Below are positions 34,280 through 44,196 of a stretch of DNA of 64,000 bases, in pieces (the stretch's first letter is position 1; every line of letters starts with the position of its first letter). Origin of the DNA: Spirosoma sp. KCTC 42546. Its GTDB lineage: Bacteria; Bacteroidota; Bacteroidia; Cytophagales; Spirosomataceae. The position numbers and the translations under genes were made by a program. Below the pieces are notes generated by a model. The model saw only the letters and a list, made by a program, of their open reading frames with translations. It did no database searches and had not been told where the DNA came from. The stretch covers positions 4,196,501 through 4,260,500 of the forward strand of contig NZ_CP041360.1 in assembly GCF_006965485.1 (NCBI RefSeq). The letters are read 5' to 3'.

Positions 34280-35377
34280 ATGAAAGCCTTGTTATTTTTT
34301 TTGCTGATAGTTACTAATAGTCAACTAGTTGCTCAAACCATCGTCCCATTCGATTCGTCAGCCTGGACGTATGCCGGTAAGGTTACGAAAGAGACATTTC
34401 AGGGCAAAGACGGCATTTTGCTAACCAACGGGCGGATTACATTGAAAGACAATACCTTTAAAAATGGCATCATCGAATTTGACATGACTCTGTCACCGGA
34501 TCGCGACTTTCCTGGATTTGGGTTTCGCCTTCAGGACAACGACAATTTTGAGCACATTTATCTGCGGCCCCATCGGGTAGGCAATCCTGATGCCATTCAA
34601 TATATGCCCGTTTACAATGGGCAGGATTCCTGGCAGTTCTACTATGGCGATGGTTATTCGACAACCGTGAATTACCCCATGAATGAGTGGGTGCACATTA
34701 AACTGGTTGTTCGGGATACGCAAGCCGAAGTGTATATCGGCAATTCCATTGAACCCGCTCTGTTGATCCATCAGCTAAAACGCGAACCCAAACCTGGCCG
34801 AATCAGCCTGGAAAACGGGGCACCAATAACCACGCGTTTCGCTAATTTTCAGTATACCAAAACGGACAATCCACCCATGGCGGGTAAGTTCAAGCCCGAA
34901 GCAGCTCCTCAACCAGGTACGCTATTGACCTGGCAAGTTTCCAGCACCTTCGACGAAAAGCTACTGCAAACCGATTATACGATCCCACAGTCAGTAGCTA
35001 ACCAATTAACATGGAGCAGCTTAACGGCCGAAAACTCGGGCCAACTCAATGTTTCCAAAATTCGCAAACGCAGTGACGACGCCAATACGGTCTTTACAAA
35101 ATTGACGATCATGTCCGATAAACCGCAGATCAAGAAGCTAGATCTCGGCTTCAGCGACCGCGCCAAAGTCTATCTTAATGGCCGTTTGCTGTATTCCGGT
35201 CACGATGAATTTCTATCGCGGGATTATCGCTTTCTGGGCACCGTTGGCTATTACGATGCGATTTATCTTGATCTAAAAAAAGGCAAAAACGCACTCTGGA
35301 TTGCAGTTTCTGAAAACTTTGGCGGGTGGGGAATCCAGAGCAGGATTGTTGATCAACGGGGTCTTATTGTCAAGTGA
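34280..35377 (+). CDS. Secreted two-domain laminin-G-like protein
   Basis: This 365-residue protein has a signal peptide (MKALLFFLLIVTNSQLVAQ). Residues 25-200 are a jelly-roll domain paralogous to the upstream protein: shared features are IIEFDMTLSPD, HIYLRPHRVG, IQYMPVYNG and WVHIKLVVRDTQAEVYIGN. The C-terminal 160 residues form a second beta-rich region (LDLGFSDRAKVYLNGRLLYSG, KKGKNALWIAVSENFGGWG) resembling a galactose-binding-like lobe. A 168-bp gap separates it from the previous gene, so it may have its own promoter. Function is unknown. Confidence 0.7.
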   Translation: MKALLFFLLIVTNSQLVAQTIVPFDSSAWTYAGKVTKETFQGKDGILLTNGRITLKDNTFKNGIIEFDMTLSPDRDFPGFGFRLQDNDNFEHIYLRPHRVGNPDAIQYMPVYNGQDSWQFYYGDGYSTTVNYPMNEWVHIKLVVRDTQAEVYIGNSIEPALLIHQLKREPKPGRISLENGAPITTRFANFQYTKTDNPPMAGKFKPEAAPQPGTLLTWQVSSTFDEKLLQTDYTIPQSVANQLTWSSLTAENSGQLNVSKIRKRSDDANTVFTKLTIMSDKPQIKKLDLGFSDRAKVYLNGRLLYSGHDEFLSRDYRFLGTVGYYDAIYLDLKKGKNALWIAVSENFGGWGIQSRIVDQRGLIVK

Positions 35378-35400
35378 CAACTTGTGAACAGTATAATTAA

Positions 35401-35447
35401 TTCAATTTAAATATGCCACATTGCATATTTAGGATATTTAAATTGAA
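35401..35447. repeat. 14-bp perfect inverted repeat, AT-rich
   Basis: TTCAATTTAAATAT at 35401-35414 pairs with ATATTTAAATTGAA at 35434-35447. It is the first structure in the 544-bp gap after the laminin-G-like gene. Confidence 0.75.
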
Positions 35448-35524
35448 ACATTATGCCTATAATCATATATATTTACACCAGGTAACTTTGTTTCCCTACT
35501 CTACTTATGGTGTAGATAAATTTT

Positions 35525-35557
35525 AAAGCGGATTGGCAATGCCAATCCGCTTTTTCA
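35525..35557 (+). terminator. Intrinsic terminator without an adjacent gene
   Basis: AAAGCGGATTGGC and its perfect complement enclose a 3-base loop and are followed by five T. It stands about 150 bp after the last stop codon. A TAACTTTG (35482-35489) resembling a -7 element and a TACACCA/TGGTGTA pair (about 35472-35512) lie just before it, so a short RNA is possible. The rest of the gap to 35920 shows no gene. Confidence 0.75.
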
Positions 35558-35888
35558 GTTAAGGCCCAACTTGGCTGATAAAGCTATTTACGTTCACGAT
35601 TACTTGTGAACATCCACTGAATTGCTCGAACATGATTAGCCAATCCGGACGTATTGCTAATTGCTCAATTTCCATTAATAGGTAAAAGCACTAACTCTAT
35701 TCTAGTAATCACTATCGGTAGCAAGTATACTACCCTATGGTATTGTCTATAATAAGACACCTCCTTTATTCCCCAATGGTTTGCCCTCTCACCCGTAGCG
35801 GTCGAATCAGCTCTTAATGTGTATTTTTTTTCAAAACACACAAAGCCAATCTACTGGCATTATAATTGTACACGTAAATAAAGAATGT

Positions 35889-35906
35889 GTTTATTTTAAA
35901 ATAAAC
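35889..35906. promoter_or_regulatory. 18-bp perfect AT palindrome before the SdrD-B-type gene
   Basis: GTTTATTTTAAAATAAAC lies 15-32 bp upstream of the start codon. It may be an operator or leader hairpin. Confidence 0.4.
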
Positions 35907-35920
35907 CAAATGTTAATCAA

Positions 35921-38662
35921 ATGAAACAAATTTGTACGTTTATAGTCTTTATTGCCATTTTCGTGTGTATTAATGTAACACATGCACAAATAAAGGGGGC
36001 AGTTTTTCGAGACTTTGATCTTAATGGTGTTCGTTCAGATACATTACCCGTTGAAGTAGGAATGGCTGGAGTACCTGTATGGGCCTTTGTTGGCATGAAT
36101 AAAACTCCTGTTCAGACGATCACTGATGCTAAAGGGAATTATTCATTTACGAGTACCGATGTGCCTGCTGGTCAGTCGGTGCGAATCGAATTTGACCAGT
36201 TCCCCCCTGGCTATTATAGTAGCCCTTACAGTTCCAGGAGTGGCACCAGCGTGCAATTTGTTAAAAGCCCCGCAGAACAGGTAAACTTGGGCATTAACTA
36301 CCCTGCCGATTACTGCCAGCCAAGCGGAGTTCGGCTGGTAATACCTTGCTATGTCAATGGGAATACCCAGCTGACAACCGATGCAACTGGTAATCCGGTA
36401 CCTGATGAAAAGCAGACTGCTGAGAGTGATGCCCTGGTCAGTATTGCTTACGAAGCTACTGGTCAGCCAGACAACTTTCCGCCCAATCATCTGGCAACGG
36501 CAGGCCAGGTAGGTGCTATCTGGGCAATTGCTTATCAACGACGAACCAAAAAAGTATTCAGTGCAGCTGTAATCAAGCGTCATATGAGTTTTGGGCCGCT
36601 AGGCTCTGGAGGTATCTATATGACTGATATGCCAAGCCAAACAACAACTAATTTTCTTGATGTCAAAACACTCGGAATTGATACCGGGGACGACCCCCAC
36701 AGCGGATTGTTTGGCGATAAAACCCAGGCAAGTACCGATCCGGGTTCAATGACAGCTATGGGGCGGGTTAGTATTGGCGGTATGGATATATCGGAAGATG
36801 ATAAGACCTTGTATTTCGTCAATCTGAACGATCGAAAAATTTACAGTTTGTTCATTGATACACCCGCGGTAGCACCCACCTCCTTAACCTCTGTCCATTC
36901 GTGGTCAATTCCTGATCCAGGTTGTTCCAATGGTGATTTTCGTCCCTGGGCACTTAAAGTCTATCATGGCAAGATTTATGTTGGGGTGGTTTGTTCAGCC
37001 GAAACCTCACAACAGCAAAGCGATTTAAAAGCAACCATATACCGCTTCGATCCAACAACTACTACGCCCGTATTTGACGAAGTTCTCTCCTTCCCACTCA
37101 ATTTTAAGCGAGGCCCTGTTGATATAACAACGGATGATACTCATCCAGAAACTAGTTGCGCCAAGTATGACCACTGGTTACCCTGGAGCGATAGCTGGCC
37201 AACTCCTTGTGGGCAAGGCAATAACCCCACCTTTGTGATGTACCCCCAGCCCATTGTTTCAGACCTTGAATTTGACGATGATGGATCGATGCTGATCGGC
37301 TTCCTTGATCGTTTCGGCCATTTATCGGGTGTAGCTAATCATTCTCCACAGGGTAACGGAGCGTTCGATGGCTTTACTGGTGGCGATCTATTGCGTGCCG
37401 CCAACAATAATGGTGTTTTTGAGCTGGAGAAAAACGGGAAATCGGGTAATTTAACCGGTAGTGGTGTAGGAAATGGCGAAGGCCCGATTGATGCGACGAA
37501 CACCGGGGGTGAGTTTTTTGGAAAGGATAACTGGTTTTTTATTAATCATTATGCTCATTCAGAAGTAACCAACGGCGCATTGTCCCTGATCCCAGGTTAT
37601 AATGAGGTCGTTACATCGGCTTTTGACCCAGTTACTGATATCTACCAGTCAGGTGGGGTAAAAGTGTTTAACACAAAAAATGGGTCTTCAAATCGAAATT
37701 ATGTCTTGTATACACTGACACCTGGTTCATTCGGAAAAGCGTCCGGTTTGGGAGATGTCAAAGCTTTATGTGACCCGGCTGGCATTGAAATTGGAAACCG
37801 GCTTTGGTTTGACGATAACCGCAACGGGATTCAGGACGCTTATGAAACTGGTATTGACGGTATTGTACTAACGCTTCATGATATGGAAGATGGAGGTGCA
37901 GTGGTTGCCACTCAGACTACCCATGATGGAGGGCAATATTATTTTAATAATACTACCGTTCCGAGTGGTTTGAAATATGGACATAAGTACGAGATTCGAA
38001 TGGCGACAACCCAATTATCAACGCTGGATATTTCCCTGACTGGAACTAAACCGTTAACCCCATCCGGAGGCCGGAAAGCGGCTAATGCAGCCGGAGCCAG
38101 AAAGGGCGCAACTGATCGTCAACCTTACTATGCTCTTTCACCGAATAATCAGACAGGTTTTACCAATCCAGACCAGCGCGACTCAGATGCTCAGCTAGTT
38201 AACGGATACGCTGTAATTAGCCTAACGACCAAGGATGCTGGACAAAACGATTTCTCGAACGACCTGTCTATTTATTCCTGCCCATCCATAAGCAGTGAAA
38301 AAGATACTATTTCGCTTTGCCGAACAGTGGCGCCAGACTCAATCGCAGCATTTGGTACTCATTTCAGCCAGATCGATTCAGTTAGGTTTGTGCAGTTTAG
38401 TAGTCCTCAGTCAGGTACAGCCATGTACGGCAGTGGTGGGATTGTGTTAGGCACTGTAAAGCCTGATAGCACTACAAATCGGGCGGTACTCTATCATCCA
38501 GTACTTACAACTGGTGCGACTTCGTCTGGCGTTTCCTATCAATATATTTATGCAACTATCTATCCCATGCCAGAGAATCCCGATTGCCGTCAGTCGGCGG
38601 TAACAACCCTTAAAATTGCGCCAACTGATTGCTTTCCTATAAGCATTAAACAACTAAAGTAG
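35921..38662 (+). CDS. Secreted SdrD-B-like surface protein
   Basis: This 913-residue exported protein has a signal peptide (MKQICTFIVFIAIFVCINVTHAQ) and an SdrD B-type repeat at the N-terminus (GAVFRDFDLNGVRSDTLP, about 25-120). A large central region (about 140-610) follows with repeated beta-strand patterns that look like a propeller or lectin-like fold. A second SdrD B-type repeat (about 622-740) has IGNRLWFDDNRNGIQDAYET and two Asp-rich calcium-type loops. The C-terminal part is cysteine-containing and beta-rich, ending without a recognisable type IX sorting domain. Adhesion or matrix formation is likely. Base composition is more AT-rich than its neighbours, suggesting a different history. 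Confidence 0.75.
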   Translation: MKQICTFIVFIAIFVCINVTHAQIKGAVFRDFDLNGVRSDTLPVEVGMAGVPVWAFVGMNKTPVQTITDAKGNYSFTSTDVPAGQSVRIEFDQFPPGYYSSPYSSRSGTSVQFVKSPAEQVNLGINYPADYCQPSGVRLVIPCYVNGNTQLTTDATGNPVPDEKQTAESDALVSIAYEATGQPDNFPPNHLATAGQVGAIWAIAYQRRTKKVFSAAVIKRHMSFGPLGSGGIYMTDMPSQTTTNFLDVKTLGIDTGDDPHSGLFGDKTQASTDPGSMTAMGRVSIGGMDISEDDKTLYFVNLNDRKIYSLFIDTPAVAPTSLTSVHSWSIPDPGCSNGDFRPWALKVYHGKIYVGVVCSAETSQQQSDLKATIYRFDPTTTTPVFDEVLSFPLNFKRGPVDITTDDTHPETSCAKYDHWLPWSDSWPTPCGQGNNPTFVMYPQPIVSDLEFDDDGSMLIGFLDRFGHLSGVANHSPQGNGAFDGFTGGDLLRAANNNGVFELEKNGKSGNLTGSGVGNGEGPIDATNTGGEFFGKDNWFFINHYAHSEVTNGALSLIPGYNEVVTSAFDPVTDIYQSGGVKVFNTKNGSSNRNYVLYTLTPGSFGKASGLGDVKALCDPAGIEIGNRLWFDDNRNGIQDAYETGIDGIVLTLHDMEDGGAVVATQTTHDGGQYYFNNTTVPSGLKYGHKYEIRMATTQLSTLDISLTGTKPLTPSGGRKAANAAGARKGATDRQPYYALSPNNQTGFTNPDQRDSDAQLVNGYAVISLTTKDAGQNDFSNDLSIYSCPSISSEKDTISLCRTVAPDSIAAFGTHFSQIDSVRFVQFSSPQSGTAMYGSGGIVLGTVKPDSTTNRAVLYHPVLTTGATSSGVSYQYIYATIYPMPENPDCRQSAVTTLKIAPTDCFPISIKQLK

Positions 38663-38684
38663 ATCAACTAAACTTCTTATTCAT

Positions 38685-38725
38685 CAAAAGTTCCCCGAGC
38701 ATAGCCATAGCTCTGGGGACTTTTT
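38685..38725. terminator. Bidirectional terminator after the surface protein gene
   Basis: AAAAGTTCCCCGAGC pairs with GCTCTGGGGACTTTT around a 9-base loop, with A/T runs on both sides. Confidence 0.85.
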
Positions 38726-38824
38726 CAAGTAATACAATCGTCGTAACCCTACGTAAATTAGCCCCCTCTACATCTTCGTGTTTATAATTCTTGACTTCCC
38801 CGTTTAGTTGTTTTTGCCTAAACC

Positions 38825-39520
38825 CTATTTGTCAATCAATCGAGCTCGTATGGTAATCAACGCATCTTCGTACGAAGCACCAATCGGTATCGGTTGGCCC
38901 GCCACCGTTAGTTCCTGACGGGCCATTTTCTCAATTTTATCGAGCGCAATACAGAATGAACGGTGTATCCGAATAAACTGATCGGAGGGTAAGAGTTGCG
39001 TCAAATCGGCCATTGTCTGACGACTCAGTAATTTTCGGTTTTTGAGTACATAGATCAGGTAATTCCCTTCCGCTTCGATATACAGAATATCATCCAGCAA
39101 TACTTTTTCCGTTTCGTAGCCCGTCTTGACAAAGAGATAGGCCTGTTCCTTATCCGAACGCAGCGTATGCATGTCGAGCGCTTTCGTACAGGCTTTCAGA
39201 AAACGGACTAACGAAAATGGTTTCAGCAAATAATCGACCGCATCCAGCTCAAATCCCTGTACGGCAAAATCCGAATAGGCAGTGGTAAAAACAACCATCG
39301 GAACTTTAGGCAGACATTTCACAACCTCCATACCAGAAATATCGGGCATTTTGATATCCAGAAAGAGTAAATCCACCCGATTGGTTTGCAGCCAGGCAAT
39401 GGCCTCAAAGGCGTCGGTAAAACACGCTTTAAGGTCCAGAAACGCGACTTTTGCCGCATGAAGTTTTATTACTTCCAACGCCTGGGGTTCATCATCAATG
39501 GCAACAGCGGTAAGAGTCAT
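38825..39520 (-). CDS. LytTR response regulator
   Basis: This 231-residue regulator has an N-terminal receiver domain with DDEPQAL, phospho-acceptor Asp in LLFLDIKMPDISG, and TTAYSDFAVQGFELDAVDYLLKPF. The C-terminal LytTR DNA-binding domain (about 130-231) has ILYIEAEGNYLIYVL and FIRIHRSFCIALDKIEKM. It should be phosphorylated by the LytS-type kinase 140 bp upstream on the same strand and bind promoter repeats to change expression. Its target is unknown; the adjacent permease array is a candidate. Confidence 0.93.
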   Translation of the reverse strand: MTLTAVAIDDEPQALEVIKLHAAKVAFLDLKACFTDAFEAIAWLQTNRVDLLFLDIKMPDISGMEVVKCLPKVPMVVFTTAYSDFAVQGFELDAVDYLLKPFSLVRFLKACTKALDMHTLRSDKEQAYLFVKTGYETEKVLLDDILYIEAEGNYLIYVLKNRKLLSRQTMADLTQLLPSDQFIRIHRSFCIALDKIEKMARQELTVAGQPIPIGASYEDALITIRARLIDK

Positions 39521-39660
39521 GGCTGCAGAGAGTGGCGTTAATTTTTAGAATAAACTCAGGAATTATTTGTCGGCTTATTGCAATTGGCACTAGCCAAAGT
39601 AGCAGAAGAGGTAGGATAAAATATCTCATATAGAACGATTTTTTATATAAATCAGGGTAT

Positions 39661-41289
39661 TCACCAATACACCAGCGTTAATGCGACAAAGTAATCCTGA
39701 TCCGATTGCTGAATAGCCAGTTGATGTCGGTTGGGGTAAATCAGGTCCAAACGCTTGCGCACATTATCCAACCCTACACCTGATTGAGCTTCTTCAGGAT
39801 CAGCCCCGGTTTTAGGATGCCGGGAGTTGTGTACTTTAAAATACAAATGCGTGTCATCTAAAGTTAGCGTGATGTAAATCCAGGATGGGTGCCGGAGGCT
39901 GATTCCATGCTTGAACGCATTCTCGACAAAGGGCGTCAGCATCATAGGAGCGAGATAAATAGCACGGTCAGGCTCCTGAATGTTTACCCGGATTTCAATC
40001 GGATGCGTCTCGTCAATACGCATGCGCTGAATCTGGATGTAGTTATAAAGATATTCGACTTCCTTGTCGAGCGGAATACGATCGCGGTTGTTTTCCTGCA
40101 ACATAAACCGCATCATATCGCCCAGTTTCTGGATACCATCGGCTGTTTTTTCACTGTTTTCCCGTAGAGCAGTGGCATACAGACTATTCAACGCATTGAA
40201 CAGAAAGTGGGGGTTGATCTGTGCCCGTAAGCTCGACAACTCTGCCGATTTGGCCGAAACCTGCGTTTGAAGTACGGTATTCTCTTTTTGTAGTCCCTGC
40301 CGAAGAAATGCAATAGAAACTGCCCCGATCAAAACGAGGAACATCAGAAGAAGTGGATCGCGGTTGTCGTAATGAAATCCCGTACTAGCTCCCCATATAC
40401 CAAGAGTGGACACAATAATCAGTAACAAAAAGGTAGCAATTCGGCTTGCCAAGACCACTTCCGACGTTGGGGAACTTCTTAGAAAAGGCATGATCACAAG
40501 CATGTAGGTGGCAATGCGCCCAGCCCGTAGCACCTCGTATGTTGAAGAAGTCTTTAAAAGAGGCAAGATATAAGCATAAAAATACGCTTGCAGGAACAGA
40601 ATCTGAATGGCCAGGCCGGAGAAGATCAATGTAGTTCGGGTATTCCTTTGCCATAAAAACATTAACACATCTCCTCTGAATGCCATCCCAAGCGCCAGTA
40701 CACTCAAGCCGGCTAACAACAGGTAACTGACAATCTGGAAATGCGTTTCAGACTCTTGCCAAATCTTCCGTTTTAGATAGTAATAATACTGAAACCCGAT
40801 CTCATACACCCCCAATACAATACCAAACCCAATAACATCGGCCAGTACAGTCCGCTTGCGGTAAAGCGAATACACTTTAAGGCCAATAATGCGATGTGCG
40901 TCATTATACTGATAACGAACCTGTAATTTGAGATAATGATACAGAAAGGTACCCGCAAGCAGTAGAAACACAGTAATTGCTCCATATACGGCGACTTTCT
41001 GGTCGTTAGTGCGGTCGTTTAGGAGCGGATAGGTCAGATAATGAAACACATACCAGCCTCCTAGTAGTAGACAGACGCCTATAATCAGAGGAACATTATT
41101 ATTGAGGGTATGGTCGTAAGAAGCTAGATTTCGCCAGACAACAGACGAGGGCACCCGATTATGCAAGGTCATCTCTACCATGGCATCGATTCGGTCCACT
41201 TCTCTGATCAATCGCCTGATGATGTAAATAACCGCTGTGCTTAGTACGAATACCAGTTCATAGCGCCGAATAAGTTGTACGTCCCGCAT
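39661..41289 (-). CDS. LytS-type (His_kinase family) sensor kinase
   Basis: This protein of about 542 residues has eight or nine membrane helices (about 10-345), a short coiled coil (KENTVLQTQVSAKSAELSSL), the phospho-acceptor motif RAQINPHFLFNALNSL, and an ATPase domain with FVENAFKHGI and GVGLDNVRKRLDLIYP. It partners the LytTR regulator downstream. The frame is open another 90 codons, but those overlap the preceding permease gene and a repeat and read as low-complexity sequence, so the Met at 41289 is used. The unusually large membrane part suggests direct sensing in the bilayer. Confidence 0.88.
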   Translation of the reverse strand: MRDVQLIRRYELVFVLSTAVIYIIRRLIREVDRIDAMVEMTLHNRVPSSVVWRNLASYDHTLNNNVPLIIGVCLLLGGWYVFHYLTYPLLNDRTNDQKVAVYGAITVFLLLAGTFLYHYLKLQVRYQYNDAHRIIGLKVYSLYRKRTVLADVIGFGIVLGVYEIGFQYYYYLKRKIWQESETHFQIVSYLLLAGLSVLALGMAFRGDVLMFLWQRNTRTTLIFSGLAIQILFLQAYFYAYILPLLKTSSTYEVLRAGRIATYMLVIMPFLRSSPTSEVVLASRIATFLLLIIVSTLGIWGASTGFHYDNRDPLLLMFLVLIGAVSIAFLRQGLQKENTVLQTQVSAKSAELSSLRAQINPHFLFNALNSLYATALRENSEKTADGIQKLGDMMRFMLQENNRDRIPLDKEVEYLYNYIQIQRMRIDETHPIEIRVNIQEPDRAIYLAPMMLTPFVENAFKHGISLRHPSWIYITLTLDDTHLYFKVHNSRHPKTGADPEEAQSGVGLDNVRKRLDLIYPNRHQLAIQQSDQDYFVALTLVYW

Positions 41290-41441
41290 TGGTCTACTTG
41301 ATTTTTGACCAAAACTAGGCGGGACGAACAAGCTTGTGGGTAAAAAGGGTTGAACAAGCTGAAAAATGGGATGAAGGTCGGGGAGCTCGGTGCAGGGTGC
41401 AGGGTTTTCCACGCTCCGAGCCCCCCGCTCCCTGCCACACG

Positions 41442-44054
41442 CTACTCCGACCGCAGGGAGCGCACCGGATTCATTAACGCAGCTTTGATGCTCTGTAAGC
41501 TCACCGTTAGTAAAGTAATAAGCAATGCTCCGGTACCCGATACGGCAAAAATCCACCACGTAATTTCTGTACGATATTGGTACTTCTGAAGCCAGTTATG
41601 CAGAAAATAGTAAGCAATGGGCGTTGCGATGCCAAACCCAACAATGACCAGCACCACAAAATCTTTCGAGAGCAAACGCCATAGATTAAATACCGACGCA
41701 CCCAGTACTTTGCGAACACCAATCTCTTTGGTGCGTTGCTCGGCCATATACGACGCCAGGCCGAACAAGCCCAGGCAGCTAATGAAAATGGCCAGAATGG
41801 CAAAGAATGATGCTAGTTTCCCAATCCGCTCTTCCGTGCGAAACTTAGCGGCATATTCATCATCGGCAAATTTGTATTCGAAGGGGGCCGATGGAATGAG
41901 TTTTTTGAAAACCGCTTCGATTTTTGGTAATGCATCGCTGGTACTGATGGCAGGGTTGAGTCGGATATTGATCCAGTTAGGATTCCCAAACAGACAAAAG
42001 ATAGTGGGCTTGATTGGCTGGAATGGCGACTCCATGACCATGTCTTTCACAACGCCAAGCACTATAAAACTTTTTTCGACATTATCGGTCATCCACTGGC
42101 TTTTCCAGCGAATCGTTTCGCCAATGGCCGATCCAGCAGACCGATTCTGGAAGCCCATCTGTTTAGCGGCTGTTTCATTAATAATAAAGCCACTGGAATC
42201 AGAAGCAAATTCCTTCGAAAAGTTGCGTCCCGCTATAAATTGCCAGCCAACCGTTTGGGCATATTCGGGAGTGACCGATAAGGTAGCAAACTGCTCGGTC
42301 GACGCTATGGATAGGCCTTTCCACCGGAAACCATCATTTGTCGACCAAACCCCTGTAATTGGGCTTTGTGATTCTGCCACGTCGGTGACGGCACCGGTAT
42401 TTTTTAGTTCGGTACGTAATAAACCGGTTTTCCCATAGAAATCGTCAGATTGCATTTGCACCATTAACAAGCCATCCCGGGAATAACCGACCGGGCGATT
42501 TTTAGCAAATTGAACCTGACGGTAAATAACAAGCGTACAGATGATCAGTGTAATCGAAACCGTAAACTGCATAACGACCAGCACCTGACGAGGCATGGAC
42601 GAAAAACGCCCCATTTGTGCTTTTGCTAAACCGCCCCCTTTCAACACCTTGACCGGTTGGAAAGAGGTTAAATACAAAGCCGGATAGCTACCTGCCAGCA
42701 AACCAGTCAGCAGCACGAATCCAAAGTTAAACAGCCAGAAGTAGCCATTTTTCCAGGGGATACTCATCTGCTTGGCCGCCATATCGTTGAACCAGGGCAA
42801 GGCTGTCGTCACCATCAAAATGGCCAGCACAAAAGCCAGAAATACAACCAGAAAGGACTCACTAAAAAACTGGCCAATCAATTGAATTCGAAGCGAACCG
42901 ATCGCTTTTCGAATTCCTACTTCTCTGGCGCGTTCTTCGGAACGAGCGGTTGACAAATTCATGAAATTGATACAGGCCAGCAACAACACAAAGAAGCCAA
43001 TCAAGCCCACTAGCCATACGTATTGAATCGGTCCATTGCTGACCGTTCCATTTGTAAAATCGGAATACAAATGCCAGTTTCGCATGGGATTTAACCACAT
43101 CTGCGGGGTAGTTGCAGCCTCCTCCTTCATGCTCTCAAGGTGCTTGATCACATTCAACTCAGAATCTTTTATACTGGCCGTAACCTTATCGAAGTCAGTA
43201 TTCGGTTGAATCTCTACATAAATCCAGAGCGCATGGTTATCCCATTTTTTCTGCCTCATATAGGCATTAGTGGCCACGAAGTAATCCCAGGAAGCCAGAA
43301 ACTGAGCGTTATGAAGTTCCGTATTCTGGGGTAAATCTTCGTAAACACCGGTTACACGCACATCCTTATCCGTATTGATTTTCAACAATTTACCCATCGG
43401 TTCGGCATCGCCAAACAATGCACTGGCTGTGGAAGCCGACAGTAAGATTGATTGTTGGTCCTGCAAGCCTGCCCAGGTTCCTTTGAGCATATGCAGCGTG
43501 AACATTTCGGGAGCTTCGGCCCCAATATATTGTCCTTTTTTTGTGAGCTTCTTATCGGTTGTCGACAGGATATAATCACCTGTGTGCGTAGACGTTACGA
43601 TATGTTTAAAATGGCGTTTGTAGTTCGTCTTTAATTCATGAATGAATGGATAGGGTAATGTTTGCGACGTCTTGATCACGCCATGCTCAGTCTGATTTTG
43701 CATGATCTGAGCAATACGGTTGTAATTTTTATGATACGTATCAAAAGACAGTTCGTCGTATACCCACAGGCCAATGAGCATGGCTACGGCCATACCTACA
43801 GCCAGCCCTCCAATGTTGATAAACGAGTAACCCTTGTTTTTAACAAGAGTCCGAAAGGCGATTGTCAAATAATTGCGTAGCATATCAGTAGTTGTTGGGT
43901 TGGGAAATTCTCCGGAGCGCCGGGTCGTTGGCTGTCGTTTCATGATCGAGGGTCGAACATAGACTAGCACCTCCCGCCAGTATCGGCGTCGGGCTTTAGC
44001 TTCCCCTAAATTCTGCACCCATAATGCATAGCGTTCGTGCAGGTCGCCGATCAC
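41442..44054 (-). CDS. Large FtsX-type permease with prefix module, copy 1 (start codon uncertain)
   Basis: This 870-residue membrane protein from a GTG at 44054 has a prefix module (GDLHERYALW, ARRRYWREVL, RPSIMKRQ). Two MacB-core plus FtsX units follow, each with one helix, a periplasmic domain and three helices; the FtsX loops are EERAREVGIRKAIGSLRI and EQRTKEIGVRKVLGAS. It ends with LMNPVRSLRSE. Homologous coding continues upstream to 44123 (RFADRLLNWFCAPHLREEVI), but there is no ATG: ATT stands where paralogues have ATG. Either translation begins at ATT, or the protein loses about 20 residues. No ATPase gene is in the cluster. Confidence 0.85.
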   Translation of the reverse strand: MIGDLHERYALWVQNLGEAKARRRYWREVLVYVRPSIMKRQPTTRRSGEFPNPTTTDMLRNYLTIAFRTLVKNKGYSFINIGGLAVGMAVAMLIGLWVYDELSFDTYHKNYNRIAQIMQNQTEHGVIKTSQTLPYPFIHELKTNYKRHFKHIVTSTHTGDYILSTTDKKLTKKGQYIGAEAPEMFTLHMLKGTWAGLQDQQSILLSASTASALFGDAEPMGKLLKINTDKDVRVTGVYEDLPQNTELHNAQFLASWDYFVATNAYMRQKKWDNHALWIYVEIQPNTDFDKVTASIKDSELNVIKHLESMKEEAATTPQMWLNPMRNWHLYSDFTNGTVSNGPIQYVWLVGLIGFFVLLLACINFMNLSTARSEERAREVGIRKAIGSLRIQLIGQFFSESFLVVFLAFVLAILMVTTALPWFNDMAAKQMSIPWKNGYFWLFNFGFVLLTGLLAGSYPALYLTSFQPVKVLKGGGLAKAQMGRFSSMPRQVLVVMQFTVSITLIICTLVIYRQVQFAKNRPVGYSRDGLLMVQMQSDDFYGKTGLLRTELKNTGAVTDVAESQSPITGVWSTNDGFRWKGLSIASTEQFATLSVTPEYAQTVGWQFIAGRNFSKEFASDSSGFIINETAAKQMGFQNRSAGSAIGETIRWKSQWMTDNVEKSFIVLGVVKDMVMESPFQPIKPTIFCLFGNPNWINIRLNPAISTSDALPKIEAVFKKLIPSAPFEYKFADDEYAAKFRTEERIGKLASFFAILAIFISCLGLFGLASYMAEQRTKEIGVRKVLGASVFNLWRLLSKDFVVLVIVGFGIATPIAYYFLHNWLQKYQYRTEITWWIFAVSGTGALLITLLTVSLQSIKAALMNPVRSLRSE

Positions 44055-44117
44055 TTCCTCACGCAGGTGAGGAGCGCAGAACCAGTTCAGCAGGCGGTCA
44101 GCGAAGCGGGGCAGTTT

Positions 44118-44196
44118 TATAATGGATAATGAGTGTCAGTAGCTGTATTATTGGCACCAATGGCGTTATTCATTTTGCATTGTCCATTACTCATTC
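44118..44196. repeat. Inverted repeat, AATGGATAATG words, over the copy-1 permease start
   Basis: ATAATGGATAATGAG on the left is answered by TGTCCATTACTCATT-like words on the right, with interruptions. The left arm includes the missing start-codon region of the downstream permease. The right arm reaches the stop codon of the copy-2 permease. Confidence 0.55.

Noticed and set aside
41290..41559. 90-residue extension of the LytS kinase
   Set aside because: It overlaps the permease gene and reads as low-complexity sequence; membrane helices start after the Met at 41289.
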